Shown: positions 1 through 13,697, counted from the stretch's first letter. The stretch is 64,000 nt of DNA from Amoebophrya sp. A120 (GCA_905178155.1 CAJINV010000005.1:2296054-2360053); one strand, 5' to 3'. Program-made: numbers and translations. The notes: a model not told the origin generated them from the sequence alone.

Positions 1-3000
1 ATCTCGCCGACGACGCTGGTATTCTCCAAGGAAAAGCAAGAGAAAAGGCGACCCGACTCCGCGGCAAATTGTCGGGACAGTCACACGAGCTTGCAGTTTC
101 CTTCGATGGGAGCATCGACTATGGAGAAACTGGACCTGGTAACCAGACCGGAAATGTCCGCCAGATCAAGGCCGAAGACGAAGAGAGCGGTTCCCTGCGA
201 CTAAAGCAGCCTCGACATCTCGATGGTGTCCGCATCTTTACCGCTCGTCATATCGACGATTTACCCGATCCTGTTCGTGCGATGGGATATCGGGTGCGAG
301 TGGACGAAGAGGCGGAGCTCGAACCAGTGCAGCTTCAGTTTCCGGATCTCGCGCGCGACATGACAGCCAAGAAAATCCGAACCGGATTCAGCGAAGAAGT
401 CCTTACAGCCATCGACGACAAGTACATCGCGAAATTGATCGGGATGTTACGAGAACACCCGAAGCGGCGAACTCTCCTTCTGGATGCCACCGGTGTAGGT
501 CTATCTGTTGCGGTCGGCGAACGAATCCGTCGAGCAGGACGATCCAACGTGGTGTTTCACGGGTCTGTAGCGAAAGAACTCTTCGTACACGAGTACACGC
601 TACTGAATGATGGAACTGCCATGCGGTACAGCGACGAGGAACGACTACGGGTCGACGCTGTGATTTCTTGTTTCCGTTTTGTCAAAAAGGAACATCGCGC
701 GAAGCTCCGTGCTGTTCAGGAAATCCTCTTCCTGACAGGGAAAGTAGCGAGTGAAAAAGAGTGCTATGACCTCTGCAAGAAACGCCTCTCTACCATCAAC
801 CTCCAAGAGTTGGAAGAACTTGTTGCTGTTGTTCGGCGGGACACGATGGCGGGCCTGAAATTCGGGCTCAGCAAGCGAAGCAAGTCGCTCACCGGATGGG
901 ACCCTTGCACAGCCGCCATGCGAGGTGGGGTAACGCTTCTCGACACCTGTTTCCTCACGGAAAACGGAGTGGTGTATGTGGTGATCTGCTGCATGTCTCT
1001 GCCGGATAAGCGCTCCGCGTGTTTCGTCTGCGGGACTAAGTTCAAACTGTCCGCGCTTGTCGCCAAGTCCAAGCTCACCACCGACGAAGCTAATTCCATC
1101 GAGGAAGGAATTCTGATGAACATGTACACAGAATTCGGCGAGAAACTGTTCCAGGGACACGCCTCTCCTACCAAAGTCGACGTTGTTCGCGCCCTGTGCT
1201 GCTTTCTCGACAAAAAGGTGCTGCGACGCAAGTGCTATGCAGACAGTGGCGTGGAAAGCATCGCGCTCGAGGACTGGCTTCCACTGCACAACAGCGGTAG
1301 AGAAATCTATCTTCTTCCTACCGGCACACCGGTCTATCCGATGGAAAGGCGAATCTTATCGCTCAAGACGATTGTGAAGCGTCTGCGCCGTCTCCCAAAT
1401 TTCAACCGGATGCCGCTCTTCATTCTCTTCAATGAAGCCTGCGAAGCTTTGGCTAACATCTCTTCGACAGGATCAAATGGAAGAAGTTCCAACGAGATGT
1501 GGTGGGGCGTAGAAGAATCCAACAACACGATGACTACGCACCCGGACGACAAGGCAGTCTGCAACTTCGCCGGCGGAAGTACGGAGTACACCATCCAGCA
1601 TCTGAGTGAGTGTCGTGCGAGAGTTTACGGCGAACTGATGACGATGCAGGGAGAAACTTCGTACATCGACGCGGTCGCCAAGATCATGGCAAACTGCAGA
1701 GCAAGATTACGTGCTGCAAACAAAGAAGGTCTCAGCATTGGGGAAACTGTAAATGTTCACAGCCCGCACATGCACGGCGTGGACACGGTCAATCCTGTTT
1801 TTGGCCGTCAGGTTAATAAAGGAGCCTCGGGCTTTGACTACACGATCAAAACGAAGAGAGGGCTTCAGGTTGTAAAAGAGAACATGATCAGTCCGCAACA
1901 CAATCTTGATGCGTTTTGTGATGTTCCAACTGACCTGCAACCATTGACGGAGTTGGATTTTAAGCGAGGTGGAAAACTCTACGAGGCACAACGGAGGAGC
2001 CAAATGTTGCGAGACGAATACGAGGACGAGCTTATTCATCGAGAAAAAGCGGCTACGCATGAGCGCGGACCTTTTTTCGTTCTTTCTGACCCCCGGGGAG
2101 TGGGTACCAGCAAAAAACGAAAATCTGTTGCTGCTGGTGATGATGAAATTAGCCTCGACCTCGATGATGATGACCTGAATGTGCTGAACAGGAACCAGCC
2201 CGAGCTGAGCGAAAGCCTCGAAATGGCACCAGAATTCCTTCAGGACGACAACGGAGAAGCAAACATCAACAAAGAGGATGATGTTCTGATGGACGAGGTA
2301 GAAGCAGTCGAGTCGGCCGGTTTTGTCAACGTCACTGAGTTCGTCAACGCGGTGCATGACGGTGACGCAGGACTGAAAGGAAGCACGCTTCACATCCTGA
2401 AAGAAGCCGAAAAGGAAAACGAAGCGCCTGAAGATCCTGCTGTTGATGAACCACCACCGGAACTCCAAGAGATGTTTGAGTTCATGTCCCTCCCGAAGAG
2501 AGGAAACCGCCGGGCTGTTGAGAAAGTCATCTCTCAGACTGCAGCTGGTGTGCTGAAGGAGGACGACATGCTTGGACAATTGATCACGCACACGATGTTC
2601 AACCGTGTCGAGGGAGTGCAGATTTGCCCTGCTTCTCTCGAAGTGCTTGACGGTTGGGTTCCTGACGAGAAGCGAACCCCACTCGACAAACCAGAACTAC
2701 AGAAGGAGTTCATTGTTGTGTGGAACAAGTCGAGGGTCAAGTTTGTCCACTCCGAAGGAGAACATCGTGCAGCGGGTGGTGGCAAGTGCGTCCGCATTGC
2801 AATGTGGTTTCTTCTGCCGAACATTTCGCACGACGGCCTCGGTTTGATTTCTATCTTCGATCCGAATACCAGTCGTCACCCTGAAGTCGTGCGGCGCTTG
2901 CTCGGGGCTTTGAAGTACCCGGACACGGACCACAGCTTCGTCGAGAGCAGCTCTGGCTTGGCTGCACCGAAATTGTTGGTCAAGGCCCACGTGAAAGAGT

Positions 3001-3571
3001 GGACGCAAATGCTCAATGACAAACTGGTGGAGGTGTGGTCGGAAGGAAAATTGTGCTCACCCGAGCGCATCCTTCCGGGACGAGCACTATGCGACTTAAA
3101 GATGGTGTCACCTTGGCACTACAAGGTCGCCATTAGGGTCGTACCCGGCGGGCACCGTTCCACCATCACCACCACGGCAGAATCACCGACCATGGGAGAG
3201 CATGGCCTGAACTTGATTCTGAACGCGCTGCGACATATCAGAAACAAGAGTAGACGCATCAAAAGTGGCGACGTCCCCCGGGCGTTTCTCAAGAACGTGA
3301 AGTTCAAAGCTGAGAACAGGCCACGACTCTACTTTCCTTCGAACGTCAACCAGCCGGACGCTTTGAAGGAGCTGAAGAGTCGATTCGGGATCGAGAGAGG
3401 AACCGTACTACTTATGAATATAAGTTTGTACGGCCTCAAAGAGGCAGCTCTGATGTGGTACAGAACCATATCCCAATACTTGATCAGTATAGGATTTAGG
3501 GTTTCTCCACATTCTCCATGCGTTTTCTGTCGGGGTAAAGACCGCATCGGACTACATGTCGATGATATTTT

Positions 3572-4184
3572 TCACTGAGAGCCGCCCCCGGCGCCAGGCT
3601 TTTTATTTTCCCGCTATTTTTCCTACAGTCGGCGCTCTTGCGGGGGCGTGTGTTTCCTGTTTCAGTTTTTGTCTAAGTTCGTGTCTAATTTCCTGTCTCA
3701 GTTTTTGTCTAACTTTTTGTCTATTTTCCTGTCTATTTTCCTGTCTATTTTTCTGTCTATTTTCCTGTCTATTTTTCTTTTTATTTTCCTGTCTAATTTC
3801 TGTCCAAAAAGCGGCCTTGGCAGCTTCGGATGCTGTCTATTTTTTGTCTAATTTGCCCAGCTTTGCAATTTGCGTGCGATTTTGCCTATGTCGGCCGTTG
3901 CTCTGAAATTTAGGCGCAAACTTAGAAAATTTCGGGACGTGGTCAAGAACGGTTGAAAGGGCCGGCGGCGCAATTGCTTCGTCACTGCGCCTTTCAGGCG
4001 GGTCGCCGGCGATGGGCTCAAGCGTCTGCGTTCTGCAAGTCGCCCGCGCCCCGCCTGTGTCCCCAGCAAAGGCGGCCCGCCTCGGCCTATTGCCCGGGGC
4101 GGGCTTGCTCGCCCAGGCTAGGGCTTGGGCGGTTCAAAAAATAGCGGGAACTTAGGCAGTCGCCCGCCGGGGCTGGCTCTCCGC
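3572..4184. mobile_element. 613-bp non-autonomous TIR element (MITE-like) inside copia RT
   Basis: The element is flanked by an 8-bp target duplication GATATTTT (3564-3571 and 4185-4192). Its ends form an imperfect inverted repeat of about 45 bp: the left end carries GAGAGCCGCCCCCGGC and CCCGCTATTTTT, and the reverse complement of the right end carries GAGAGCCAGCCCCGGC and CCCGCTATTTTTT. It has no transposase. The 8-bp duplication would fit hAT-type transposition, but the assignment is inference. Element plus duplication is 621 bp, a multiple of three, so the host frame is kept but a stop is introduced. Confidence 0.8.
3650..3805. repeat. Pyrimidine-rich minisatellite, unit about 12 bp
   Basis: Degenerate tandem repeats of TTTTCCTGTCTA (variants TTTTTGTCTAA and TTTTTCTGTCTA) fill the left half of the MITE-like insertion. 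They create long false reading frames rich in Phe, Leu, Ser and Cys. Confidence 0.8.
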
Positions 4185-5516
4185 GATATTTTGTTCGCGG
4201 GCACGGTCGACGGCTTCGCTCGTTTCGAGAAAGAAATGAAAGAGAAGTTCGGCCTCAACGACTGGTCTTCTGCCGAAACCGGATTCGTCTATACCGGGAT
4301 TCATGTGCAGCACACGCCCGAGACTGAAACCATCGACACCCACATGATGCAGAAGGTGGAAGAACTGCAAGAAAGCGTGATCACCACCGACTACTCCGAA
4401 ACTTTGACACCTTCGCAAATAACAACGCTGAAAGCAGCCCGTGGCAGTCTGCTGTTCATTTCCCGTCGGCACGTCGAAGTCAAATTCCCGACTCGAGCCC
4501 TGGCGCTCGGAAACGACGAGGAGAAGGACGGACGATGGGTAGACGCGCACAACAACATCATCCGCAGGTTGAAATCCTCCACCGTCGGTGTTCGAATTGA
4601 CTTATCGTACGAACGGGAAGTTTTTGCTCTGTTTCCGGACGCGAGCTACCAGACGCCAGCTACGCCCGAAGAAAAGGTCAATGCAGTCGAGGAAGAGTTT
4701 GATGCACGCCCGATCTTTGTCCTCGATGACGAAGAACTCCGGAACCGTCGCGAAGAGTACGACCAGGCCACCGGAGCCCTCTTCTGCAGCAAGACCGACT
4801 TTGAGAAGGCCATGGTGCTGTCGCAGAAATCCGAAACAGAAAGACGGAAAAAGAAGCGGCACAGCAGCGTCACTGTCCCGACCGGCGTCGTGGACAACGT
4901 CGAGAAACTGGCCAAACAACTGCGACCAGTAATTGGACATATCCTGCTCTCCTTGTCCGAAGACGATCTTGAGATCTATCTCCAGAGGCAGAAAACAATT
5001 CAACGCGTCATGACGCTCCGTGAATATGACGACCTGGAGAAATTCAAGATTCGCTGCTCGTATCTCGGCAGTGATACTGTTTTCTTTGCCAGCGCGCGCA
5101 ACTCCAGCTACGCCGCCGAAATTGAAGCACTCGCTGAAGCCTGTCCAGTGCTTGAAATGTGCTTGGAGAAGTACAAAGCATGGGGACTACGAGCAGGCAG
5201 CGTGGTCTTCAGTGACTCCAAATCGGCAGTGGCGAGGATCATCAGCAAATCTGTGATTTCGGCACAGGATGCTGATGTCTTCAAACCTTTGGCGAAGTTG
5301 AAGGACATGTACATGAAGTCGGAGTGGGAAATCGGATCGTGCACCGATCGGGTGAATCCGGGCGATTCGTTCACCAAGATCTCCTCCGGTTTCAAGATGG
5401 ACGAGCTGCTGGAAGTCCTGCAGGGTACTTTCAATGTACCACTCGGCCAGCTGTTCATGTACAAGAGGGTGTACACATGGGAGCGACCGTTATGTCCCTC
5501 CACCAAGGAAATCTAG

Positions 5517-7091
5517 ATCGATCCCGAAAATTTCCGAACGTTGTGATCGAGCTACGAATTCCAATCGAGAACTTGTTTTTGTTTCAACCACTTTTGCTTC
5601 CGACCGAAGAGCACGACCAGAGTCCTATTCCATCGGCGGATTCTATCCTACGAGAACTACTCTTTCTTCAAGAAGTTTTGTGCGATTGTTTTATGCGGAC
5701 CGTTCAAGTTTCTGCCTCTGCTCCAGTCCGAATCCACGTGTTTTACTCCACGACGATTACGGCTGGTTCTACAGATACGAATCCGCAGTTTCAAAATTTT
5801 GGTTTTAGAAATGAACACGCTTCTCCTGAACCGACGCGGGTGTTAGGATCGCACCATCACCAGGACAGAATTCCGAAAGGAGTGGTCTCCGTGGAGAGGA
5901 ACCTAGCCGGTGCCCCGTCAACCAAAAAAAATTCGTCCAGCAGTGTTGGCGAGCTTTTCGCGGTCGGAGATAAATCCTTTTCAGCGATGGAATTACGGAT
6001 TTGCTTTGTTAGCTAGCGGTACGTGAGGGAACTGCTGAGTCTTTTTCCGGAAAAGAACCGCGACGGAGAAAACGGAATGTTTACGAGTCGGGTCCTCAAT
6101 CACTTCTTCCACCCCCCGGGCACTGTTGATTTGTTCTCTAGAACGTAATCTTCGTGTCAAGGGTAAAAGTGATTGAGAGACTCGAGAGAAAAGATAAGCA
6201 AATCGGAAGTCGTTTATTTGACCACAAATCGGATTTCGTTTATTCGTGCCTTCATCTTTTCTGAGTGACAAGCTTCAAATCGTTTCTTAACTCTTTGCTT
6301 GTTTTGTCGCATCACAAATTGCTTTTGAACACTTGTTTTGTTTTCTTCCAAAAACAATCATGAATGGAATCTTTCCCAAACAATTCGTTTGCTCCGCCGC
6401 GGGCTCAAGGTCCTAAATGTGTATCGTAAACTGTTAACGAACCCAACCAAGAAATAAATAAATACTTCTGAAAGAACGACCAATGCTTTCTCCGCATTGA
6501 GACCTTCGCTGTTCATCCGACGCTACCATCGTAATTCCATTCCGACGATCAACACGAAGATCAGGAAGATCTGAGTTTTGGAGAGTGTCTACCCGCTTTT
6601 CGCAATAGGGTACTTATTCTGTTTGTCGTTTTTCATTTTCGTGCCATACTGTACACCACTTGTATTTTCACCGGAGCGGAGTTTTCTTATTTCCTGGCCG
6701 GCAAACTGAGTGCGGATTTTTTTTCAACAAAACCCTCCAAGATCTTCAGCCGGAGGAGGTGGATTTTTGTTTTCCACGGAGCAGGAAGGATCTTGACGAT
6801 TTGATTCCGAATTTTCGTCCCTCTTGTGTATGTCGGGGTCAGCGACTCATCTGCAAGAAACAAAACATTCTTCGAGCTCATCTCTGGTTCACATTCTTTT
6901 GCTTTCCGTCTCTACTTACTAAGTAAAGGTAGGATGAAACTTTGCGTGCCGTTTTTCAGGTCGCTTGGCAGCTCGTATTCTCACTAAAATTCACTTCGTT
7001 TTCATTCTAACAAAAATCCGGTCACCAAGAACATGTCTATGCTTGCGCTAATGGCTTGTTAGTCTTACCTCCTTCATACGATTTGAAAATA
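5517..7091. other. Non-coding stretch downstream of the broken copia element
   Basis: It probably contains the 3' untranslated region and 3' LTR of the upstream element, but the 5' LTR is outside the window so the LTR cannot be delimited. No conserved coding sequence or RNA gene was recognised. The last few hundred bases are AT-rich and would include the promoter and 5' UTR of the gene starting at 7092. Confidence 0.4.
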
Positions 7092-10000
7092 ATGGCATCG
7101 TGCAATCCTAGTTCCAGTGGGTGCGCACGCCATAGTACCAATGCCGTCTCGCGGGGGCACTCTGTTGGCTACAATGCAGGAATAAACCTGCATCATGCTG
7201 GCCAAAGAGGTCGCTCGGGCTCTGCACTTCCACTTTACTCCTCCAGGCGTTTCAGCGATGAATTTTCTCTGCCGTTCTACGACGCATCTTCAGAAGCTGC
7301 TTCAACCTCATCCTACGATGTTGGCCCACTGGTGCAGCCTCCGCGTGTTGTTGCCGAAGAGGACTTCCCGGGTGACAACCGATTTGGCACTCGACTAAGA
7401 AGCCCTCATGGCGAAAATGTGTTTGCTCGGAGCGAGGAGCAGCACAGCGGCAACTACACTGGCTCCGCACGACCGGTCAATATGTGTTTCCGAGAACGGC
7501 GGCGCGATGAATCTTGCTGTTCTTCCACTTCCACCAATGCGCATGATCGTGATCGCCATTCCGCGGCGTCTACAAGAACTTCTTCGAGGCAGTTGCCCAG
7601 TAAAAAAAGCTCCGCACCAGCGACGGTGATAAAGCTTCGTCGACGAAGGCTGGGTTGCGATCGCGGGAGTCGGAAGTTGGTCGTCTTTCTATTCCTCATG
7701 GGGCTGCTACTTGGTTACTTTGGCCTGAAAGTTTTCCGGGTTCTGCAAAAACGAGAAGCGGAGGACAGGGCTCTGGAAAAGGTGTGATAGTTCATAGTGG
7801 TATGACATCTATTGCATGAAAATCTTCACACCGGTTTGCAGGTCGAAATTGGACAGCATGTGAATGTCATTTAGTATGCCAATGTCATTTTCAACGATTA
7901 ATTTCAAAACAAACTTTATCTCCAGAAACGGGACGAAACCGTAGCGGCATGGCGGAGGAAGATATCCGAAATCAGAGAGAACTTGGAAGGAAGAAAGCAG
8001 AGGATTCTCGCCACAGCGGACGACAGTGTGTATCAAAGTGCTTGTAGGGCAAGACGGTCTAAATCTTTGAGATCGCTCCTGATTGTTCGTTGTACACGTC
8101 TAAATCAGATGCAGTTACGCGGCAACACAAGGGCAAGTGGAACTTCGCCATGGACACGACGTGTGGCTATAGTACCCAAGTAGCAAAATTATTTATATTT
8201 TTGGGTTGTACAGCAGGTCATACTCTTCAACCACCTTTGATAGGCAGTAACACTGCATCTAATAAACACACAGTCGCAAAGGGAGACAAGACCTCTCGCT
8301 CTGTTTCCACTTGCACAGCTGGACGCACGCGGAGGTAATGGCGGACGTGCACAAGACCCTGCAACAGCTGGACAGCATTTCAGGCGAAATCAACGGCCTT
8401 GCGGAGAAGGACCCCGCACCGGGATCCTTGGCCCACTTGGAACGCGCTTTAAAAGCCGCAAACGAACAAGACACGGATAGCTCTGGGCCGCCCGTGGAAA
8501 GGACAAAACCGGAGGGGATGAAAACTACAGCAGCGCCTCTGTCATCTTCCCATCCTCGTCCTCCCGTGCCACCGCCTTCGGGTCAAAGTAGATCGGGGGA
8601 CGGCGTACGAACAACAAGAGAAAGAGCTAGTGTCACAACAGAAAATAATTCTCCTCATGCACCGAGTGAAGCGGAACAAAGACAAACTCATACTACAGAC
8701 TCTCCGTCTACTTCTTCCTCAACCCCTTCGGAGACTCCTTCCCCTACTTCCCCCTCGTCGCACGAATCATCGGCATCTTCTACGTCACCCTCTTCCACAC
8801 GGAATTATGAAACCCAGCCAACGCCAACCGCAACAGGAAGCAGTGACGCGAAGAAGAAGACGACGAACACCAGTCAGGAAGAAGCCTTCGCTGAGCTGGA
8901 GGAAGCCGTCGGGGAGCTGGCGACGGCTCTGCTGAAGGGGTTCGGCGTTTTGTCCGACGACTATTCTTCTGAGTCATCGAGGACAGCGGGAAATCAGAAG
9001 AAAACCGGCACGAGGCCCGCTGCAGATAAGAAGGCCGGAGCTGCAAGTAGGTCGCAAGAACCTGCGTCGGGAAGTAGTAGTACACCAGACGATGAACATG
9101 AAGGCCGTGACGAGAAAGAGGATTCTACGGCCGGACAGACAGAAGAAAATCAAAATAGCGAATCTGAAAAGAAATCTGAGGACGATAAAGCCAAAGCTAA
9201 GGAGAAGCAACAGCAGTCTACTTCATCCACGACCGAAAATGCAAACAATCATGGGGATGAAAATAACCAGGACGAAACAGAAAATGCCGACCTGTACTCC
9301 ATCTTCATGAGGGAGTTCGAGAAGGGCTTCAAGGAAAGTTTCCAAAAGAATTTGAAGAAGAAGTTAGAAGAGAGCGTCAAGGAGAACGTGCAGAAGTACG
9401 TGAAGCGCGCATTTTCAGGGTCTTCGTCTTCCGCAACTACTGCTACTGCTTCGACTGCAGATAGTACTGGAAGCCGGACTACGGCAACGACTACGTTAAC
9501 GAGTGAAGATGAACGCGAGAGAACCTCCAGAACTTCGTCTTCCTCAAGAACTAAAAAAAGCGAAGACGACGATGAAACGTCAGAAGTGGACACCGACGAG
9601 CTGCGGACTACCGATGACGTGATGGAGATCAAATTTGCGGTTGACGAATTGGAGAAATACGTGGCGCAGGAGAAGGAGCGGATGAAGGTAGAAAGGGACC
9701 TGGAAGTAGTACCCGTGGTGAAGCAGCGCAGTGCGCCAGCTTCGACGCCCGGATGGCTCGGAGGGGGAATCGTATTTGCAGAGGCGGCAGAGGTATTGTA
9801 AAGTACTTGTGATTCACAGAACGCACACCGCTCCGGCTGCGTGTTTTTTCTTGCAGACAGCGATAATCGCGTTCGTGCGGCATGCGTGTACTAGCAGTAA
9901 ACTTCTGAGCAGCCGCACTTGTGTGTCCTCTGTGCGTCAATTATCGCCTTCGATTGAGAGCTCAGATCCGAAAAATCAACTCCTTTCACCAAGGTCCCCG

Positions 10001-12693
10001 CATCTGTGGTCGGCGGCGGGGAAAACGGGGAAGCGCTGGGCGACGGCGACGAGGTCTTTTTCGAGAACGGCATTGACAAGTCGCCGATCCGCGGCGATTC
10101 GAAGGGCGGCTTAGCCGACGACCAGAGCTTCGAGCCGCCGAAGTTCGCGGAAAAGTTCTACAACGACCCGGCGTGCGAGGAGGCGGGGGAAATGTGGACG
10201 GACTACCGGAAAGCGATGGCGGTGACCTACGATTCCGTCGAGGAAGACGAAGACCGGAAGGCGGAGACGAGCATGAATTTCCTGGTCGATAGCGGCATGA
10301 TGAACACGACGTTCATGGATGAGCAGGCGAACCGGTGCTTCATCGGCGTGTGCACCATGCTGTACCACTTGTCCCGGCACCGCATGATGGTGGAGGGGGT
10401 CTACACCTCCGCGGCGTATCTCTTTCGATCCTTGGACCACTACTTGTCTTCCTTGCACCCGGGGAAATTCGACGAGCAAAACGAAGTCCCTCCCGTGGTG
10501 CCGGAAGCTTTGGATTTTAAAGAAATCGACTCACCGTCTGTGGCAGAGAAGCGAAAGGAGCAGCGGGAGAGCGAAGACTACATCGAGCCGAGAGTTATCC
10601 CGAAGGACTCCAAACCTTTGTGGCCGATCTCGGATTATCTGGTGGGCTTATTGCGGGAAAATATCGCGAAGAGGTCGAGCGGCAGAGGCTGGGACCACGG
10701 GCCGAAGCAAAAGGACCAGAAGCCGTACCACGGCAATATGTACGGCGCAATGGCAAATGACATGATCGACCGGGACGCGAACAAGACTCTGGCGAACGCG
10801 TTCAAAATCTACGTCTACCCGCTGGACTCGCACAAGGAGTTCAAGGCGCTGGCGAGCGGAGCGTCGTTCTGCAAAGACAATCAGTGGGGGTTTGAGGTAA
10901 TAGTAGAGGCTATCTGGTGGACCATGAGTGCGCGTACTGTTGTGTATGGAGAAGTCTTGACGATATTTTCATGTCCAACAAAATGCTTAGTGCCGCTGCA
11001 TCACAGCATGAGGCCGGGTTAAATTTAAAAGGTTTGAGAAAAACCCAAACCCTTTTTCAAAAAGGTGCAACTCCACTACTGGTTTCTAGCCTGCGACTGC
11101 CGCACGGACGACCCGGAAGAAGCGGATTTTTTCTTCGTCCCACAGTACACCGCGTGTCACCTAAATTTAGAAACCTTCACCGAAGAGGAATCCAACGCGA
11201 TGTTTGTGAGTTTAGTTGACTCCCTCCCGCATTTCAAAAGAACGCAGGGCCGGGACCACGTGTTCATCTGGGGCGCGGGGTTCAGTGTGGACGGACCCTT
11301 CCGGCAGTGGAAGGAGTACGTGAAAGACAGCATCTTTCTGATGGCGGAGACAGAATATTGGAACCCCTACCACTGGCAAACGGAAAAGCCGTTTAACTTC
11401 GCAAAGGACATCGTTCTGCCGGGGCGGATCGCCATCAAGGAAATCGCGCAGCACCACGAGCACGCGGTATTTTTATTAGGACTCTGTTCTTCAGGAATGA
11501 TTTTCTTTTCCTTAGCCTCGCACGAGGGTTGTAGATCGGACTGTAGTACTAGCTATACGTGATCAAAATCAAAATTTAGAAGTCCGGTCAATTCATGATA
11601 TACCGCTCAGATGGCTATGCCCGACCGGCCGTGGGTAGGCGATTTCGTGGGGTGGAACCGGCCGCTGCACGCTGCGCAGGGAAACGAAACGACTTCGCCA
11701 AGGCAAGCACTCTTACGGTGGGCGAAGCGGTATCCATCGGAAATGCACATCCGGCAGGACGTTCCGTATTCGGAGGCGTTGCGAGGTATAGACACTAATC
11801 TAATGTCGGAGGTAGGATGTAGTTCTAGTTGCAGTCGCACAGACAACGCGCGACCGAAAGAAGAGCAAATTTGTCGTGGTTCGCGAAGAAATTTAGATAG
11901 CTTGTTCCACACTGGACGAGAAAGCCGCGACACAGGCCACGTTTTTTCTAAATTCAGGTTCTATCTCCTCTCGCTTCTGTTTCGTGCCACGAGGGAAATC
12001 CGCGTGGAGTAGTCGGCTGTTTCGGGTGCTCTACGGACAGTGCGTGCCGGTCATTCTAAATGACGACTACGAGGTATTGGATTTTTAAATCTGGAAGTGT
12101 AGTCGGCCAGAAGGACAACAAGAGATTGGCCGCTGTTTGTGATGCAGAATGAGCGATTGATGGTTTGGCTTTGGTTTTCGCATGAAAAGAATCATGCGGG
12201 TGGAAGTTCAGAGCTTAGGGATGGCGGTGACAATACAAACGCCAAAGTGTCGACAGACCAGTAGAGCAAAGTTCTAAAACCGAAAATCTAAACCCCGTCG
12301 TTATCGTTTGTCCAGGTTCCCTTCACGTCTCTCTTCGACAACAAAGATAACTGGTATGTCCGCTGGCCCATGCGGGAAGTCGGGAAGGAGCTGGCGCACT
12401 TCTTGATGAACTTTGATCTAAATCTAGTAGCCCAGATGCAAAAGAACGCGATCGAACCGAAGTGCTGGTACGTGTGGGTGCCGTCGACTTTAGATTCCGG
12501 CCACGTGGAACTGCAGGAGGGGGAGCTGAATCCGGTCTGCCCGCACTGGCGCACGCAAAACGCGTACTTGGCGACGCACACGTTGCTGTATTACAAAAAA
12601 CGGGTCACAAAATCAAGTTCGAAGACGTTCTTTATGCCGGACCCGGAAACCGGGGAGGTGATGTATCTGGATGAAAATTTCCAGCGAATTTAG
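7092..12693 (+). CDS. Exostosin-family (GT47) glycosyltransferase, type II membrane protein
   Basis: Proposed exons: 7092-7781, 7926-8027, 8335-9792, 9994-10896, 11065-11466, 11611-11785, 11958-12073 and 12316-12693, giving about 1407 residues. The last five exons are firm: every GT-AG junction keeps frame and together they give an exostosin domain from about residue 1020, with KIYVYPL, DDPEEADFFFVPQY, GRDHVFIWG, KDIVLPG, SSRFCFVPRGKSAWSSRL and GQCVPVILNDDYE. The N-terminus is a 195-residue Ser-rich region, then one membrane span (LVVFLFLMGLLLGYFGLKVF, about 195-217), then a short coiled-coil and a long Ser/Thr/Glu-rich stem (residues about 260-750). This fits a type II Golgi enzyme. Family members transfer sugars onto glycans; the substrate cannot be told. 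The junction between exons 2 and 3 is the least certain. The 7092-9792 part could be a separate gene, but the frame is compatible with fusion. The start ATG at 7092 follows in-frame stops. Confidence 0.75.
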
Positions 12694-13697
12694 AATGAGT
12701 GAAGGGTTTTTTTTTTTGTGGAGGTGTAGTACTACACATTGACATTGTCGTCGTTCCAGCATATCAAACTAAGTCCGTGTTAACTATTTGAATGATACGG
12801 CGAATCCAGTTCTTGGTCGGTTTCTGTTTTTCTATCCTTCGATGGATGAGCAAGAGAAGAAAATTCTCTCGCCGCAAACGAGGGAGTTCATGGATGAGTG
12901 ATGCCGCAGTATAAAAAGTATCTTTGGTGGAACAAGATAAGTCTGGAGCATCCAGAAATGAACGCAAGTCGTCTTAATTTTTGTGCTGTGTGTCGTTCCT
13001 TCCCCCATAAATCTTTCCAACTAAGTCGGTGCTATACTCGTGAGCTTTAAAATGTGTGTCACTTGTTCTCGGAGGTGCAAAGTGGATCAGCGAGCGCACC
13101 TTCTTAAGTTCTTGCGCCCCCACGGAAATCCAAAGATGACTCTAATGAGTTTGTCACATGATCTACAGAATGATGATCACACTGGATAGCTCTCTCTTGG
13201 AATCGAATTATGTGAGTTCCGAGAAAAACAAAAACAGAAGCATAGAAGCAATCTAAATCGATCAACAACTTCATCGCGGATTTTCAAGAGCAAGATCATC
13301 GCTTCTTTCAGTGCCTGAACCATTGATCGTGAAATCAACGAAGAGGAGCTTACAAAGATATTGAACGTGATGTGAAGGATAAATTGAAAGATCCCCTCGG
13401 TCGAGATCTTTTGAACGCATTCCTCTCGATCTGTTTCTGGTCCGAAGGGAGAGACTGAGATCCTGAAATGCACCTGATCTGAACCTCGATCTGCACGACG
13501 CCCAACCGACTTGACAAAATTGTCTTCTAAATGCTACCCCAAATCTATACGCTACATCGTGATTTTTGCGCTGACAACGCCTTCATTTATTTGCGCCATT
13601 TTAAAACACTCACAGGGGATCGTCTGACTCGATCAATCGTTGAGGGAAGATCGTCGTCTACTGTCATAGGTATTAGGCATTACAAAAAACCAAAAAA
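12694..13697. other. Intergenic, 1.0 kb
   Basis: A T run follows the exostosin stop (about 12707). No gene was recognised. A 98-codon antisense frame at 13177-13473 has no recognisable similarity. The part just upstream of 13698 (CAAAAAA before the ATG) would hold the RPL12 5' UTR. Confidence 0.5.

Larger units (their letters stand above)
3..5516 (+). pseudogene. Copia-type retrotransposon pol, 5'-incomplete, split by an insertion
   Basis: The frame is already open at base 3, so the protein starts upstream of the window. Integrase-like features are a D in LLDTC (codon 942), a D in YADSG (1242) and an E in MERRILSLK (1344), a plausible DDE triad about 34 residues apart at its end. Reverse transcriptase follows with SGDVPRAFLKN, SLYGLKEAALMWY (about 3424) and the catalytic HVDD at 3555-3566. 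There the frame hits a stop (3576-3578) inside an inserted element and resumes in the same frame at 4185 with DILFAGT. RNase H follows (SSYAAEIEAL and FSDSKSAV around 5105-5230), and the protein stops at 5514-5516. Most codons are intact apart from the insertion, so it was probably functional until recently. A copia (RVT_2) type is likely because the integrase lies before the RT. The protease and gag regions were not recognised. Confidence 0.8.

Noticed and set aside
645-2591. Long antisense frames (645-1289 and 1707-2591) within the first copia pol
   Set aside because: They are complements of a strongly supported + strand coding region and show no family motifs.
3556-3906. Frame of 116 codons rich in Phe, Leu, Ser and Cys
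   Set aside because: It is produced by the pyrimidine minisatellite inside the MITE-like element.
5324-6016. 230-codon frame overlapping the end of the copia pol
   Set aside because: Its first part overlaps RNase H in another frame and the rest has no recognisable features.
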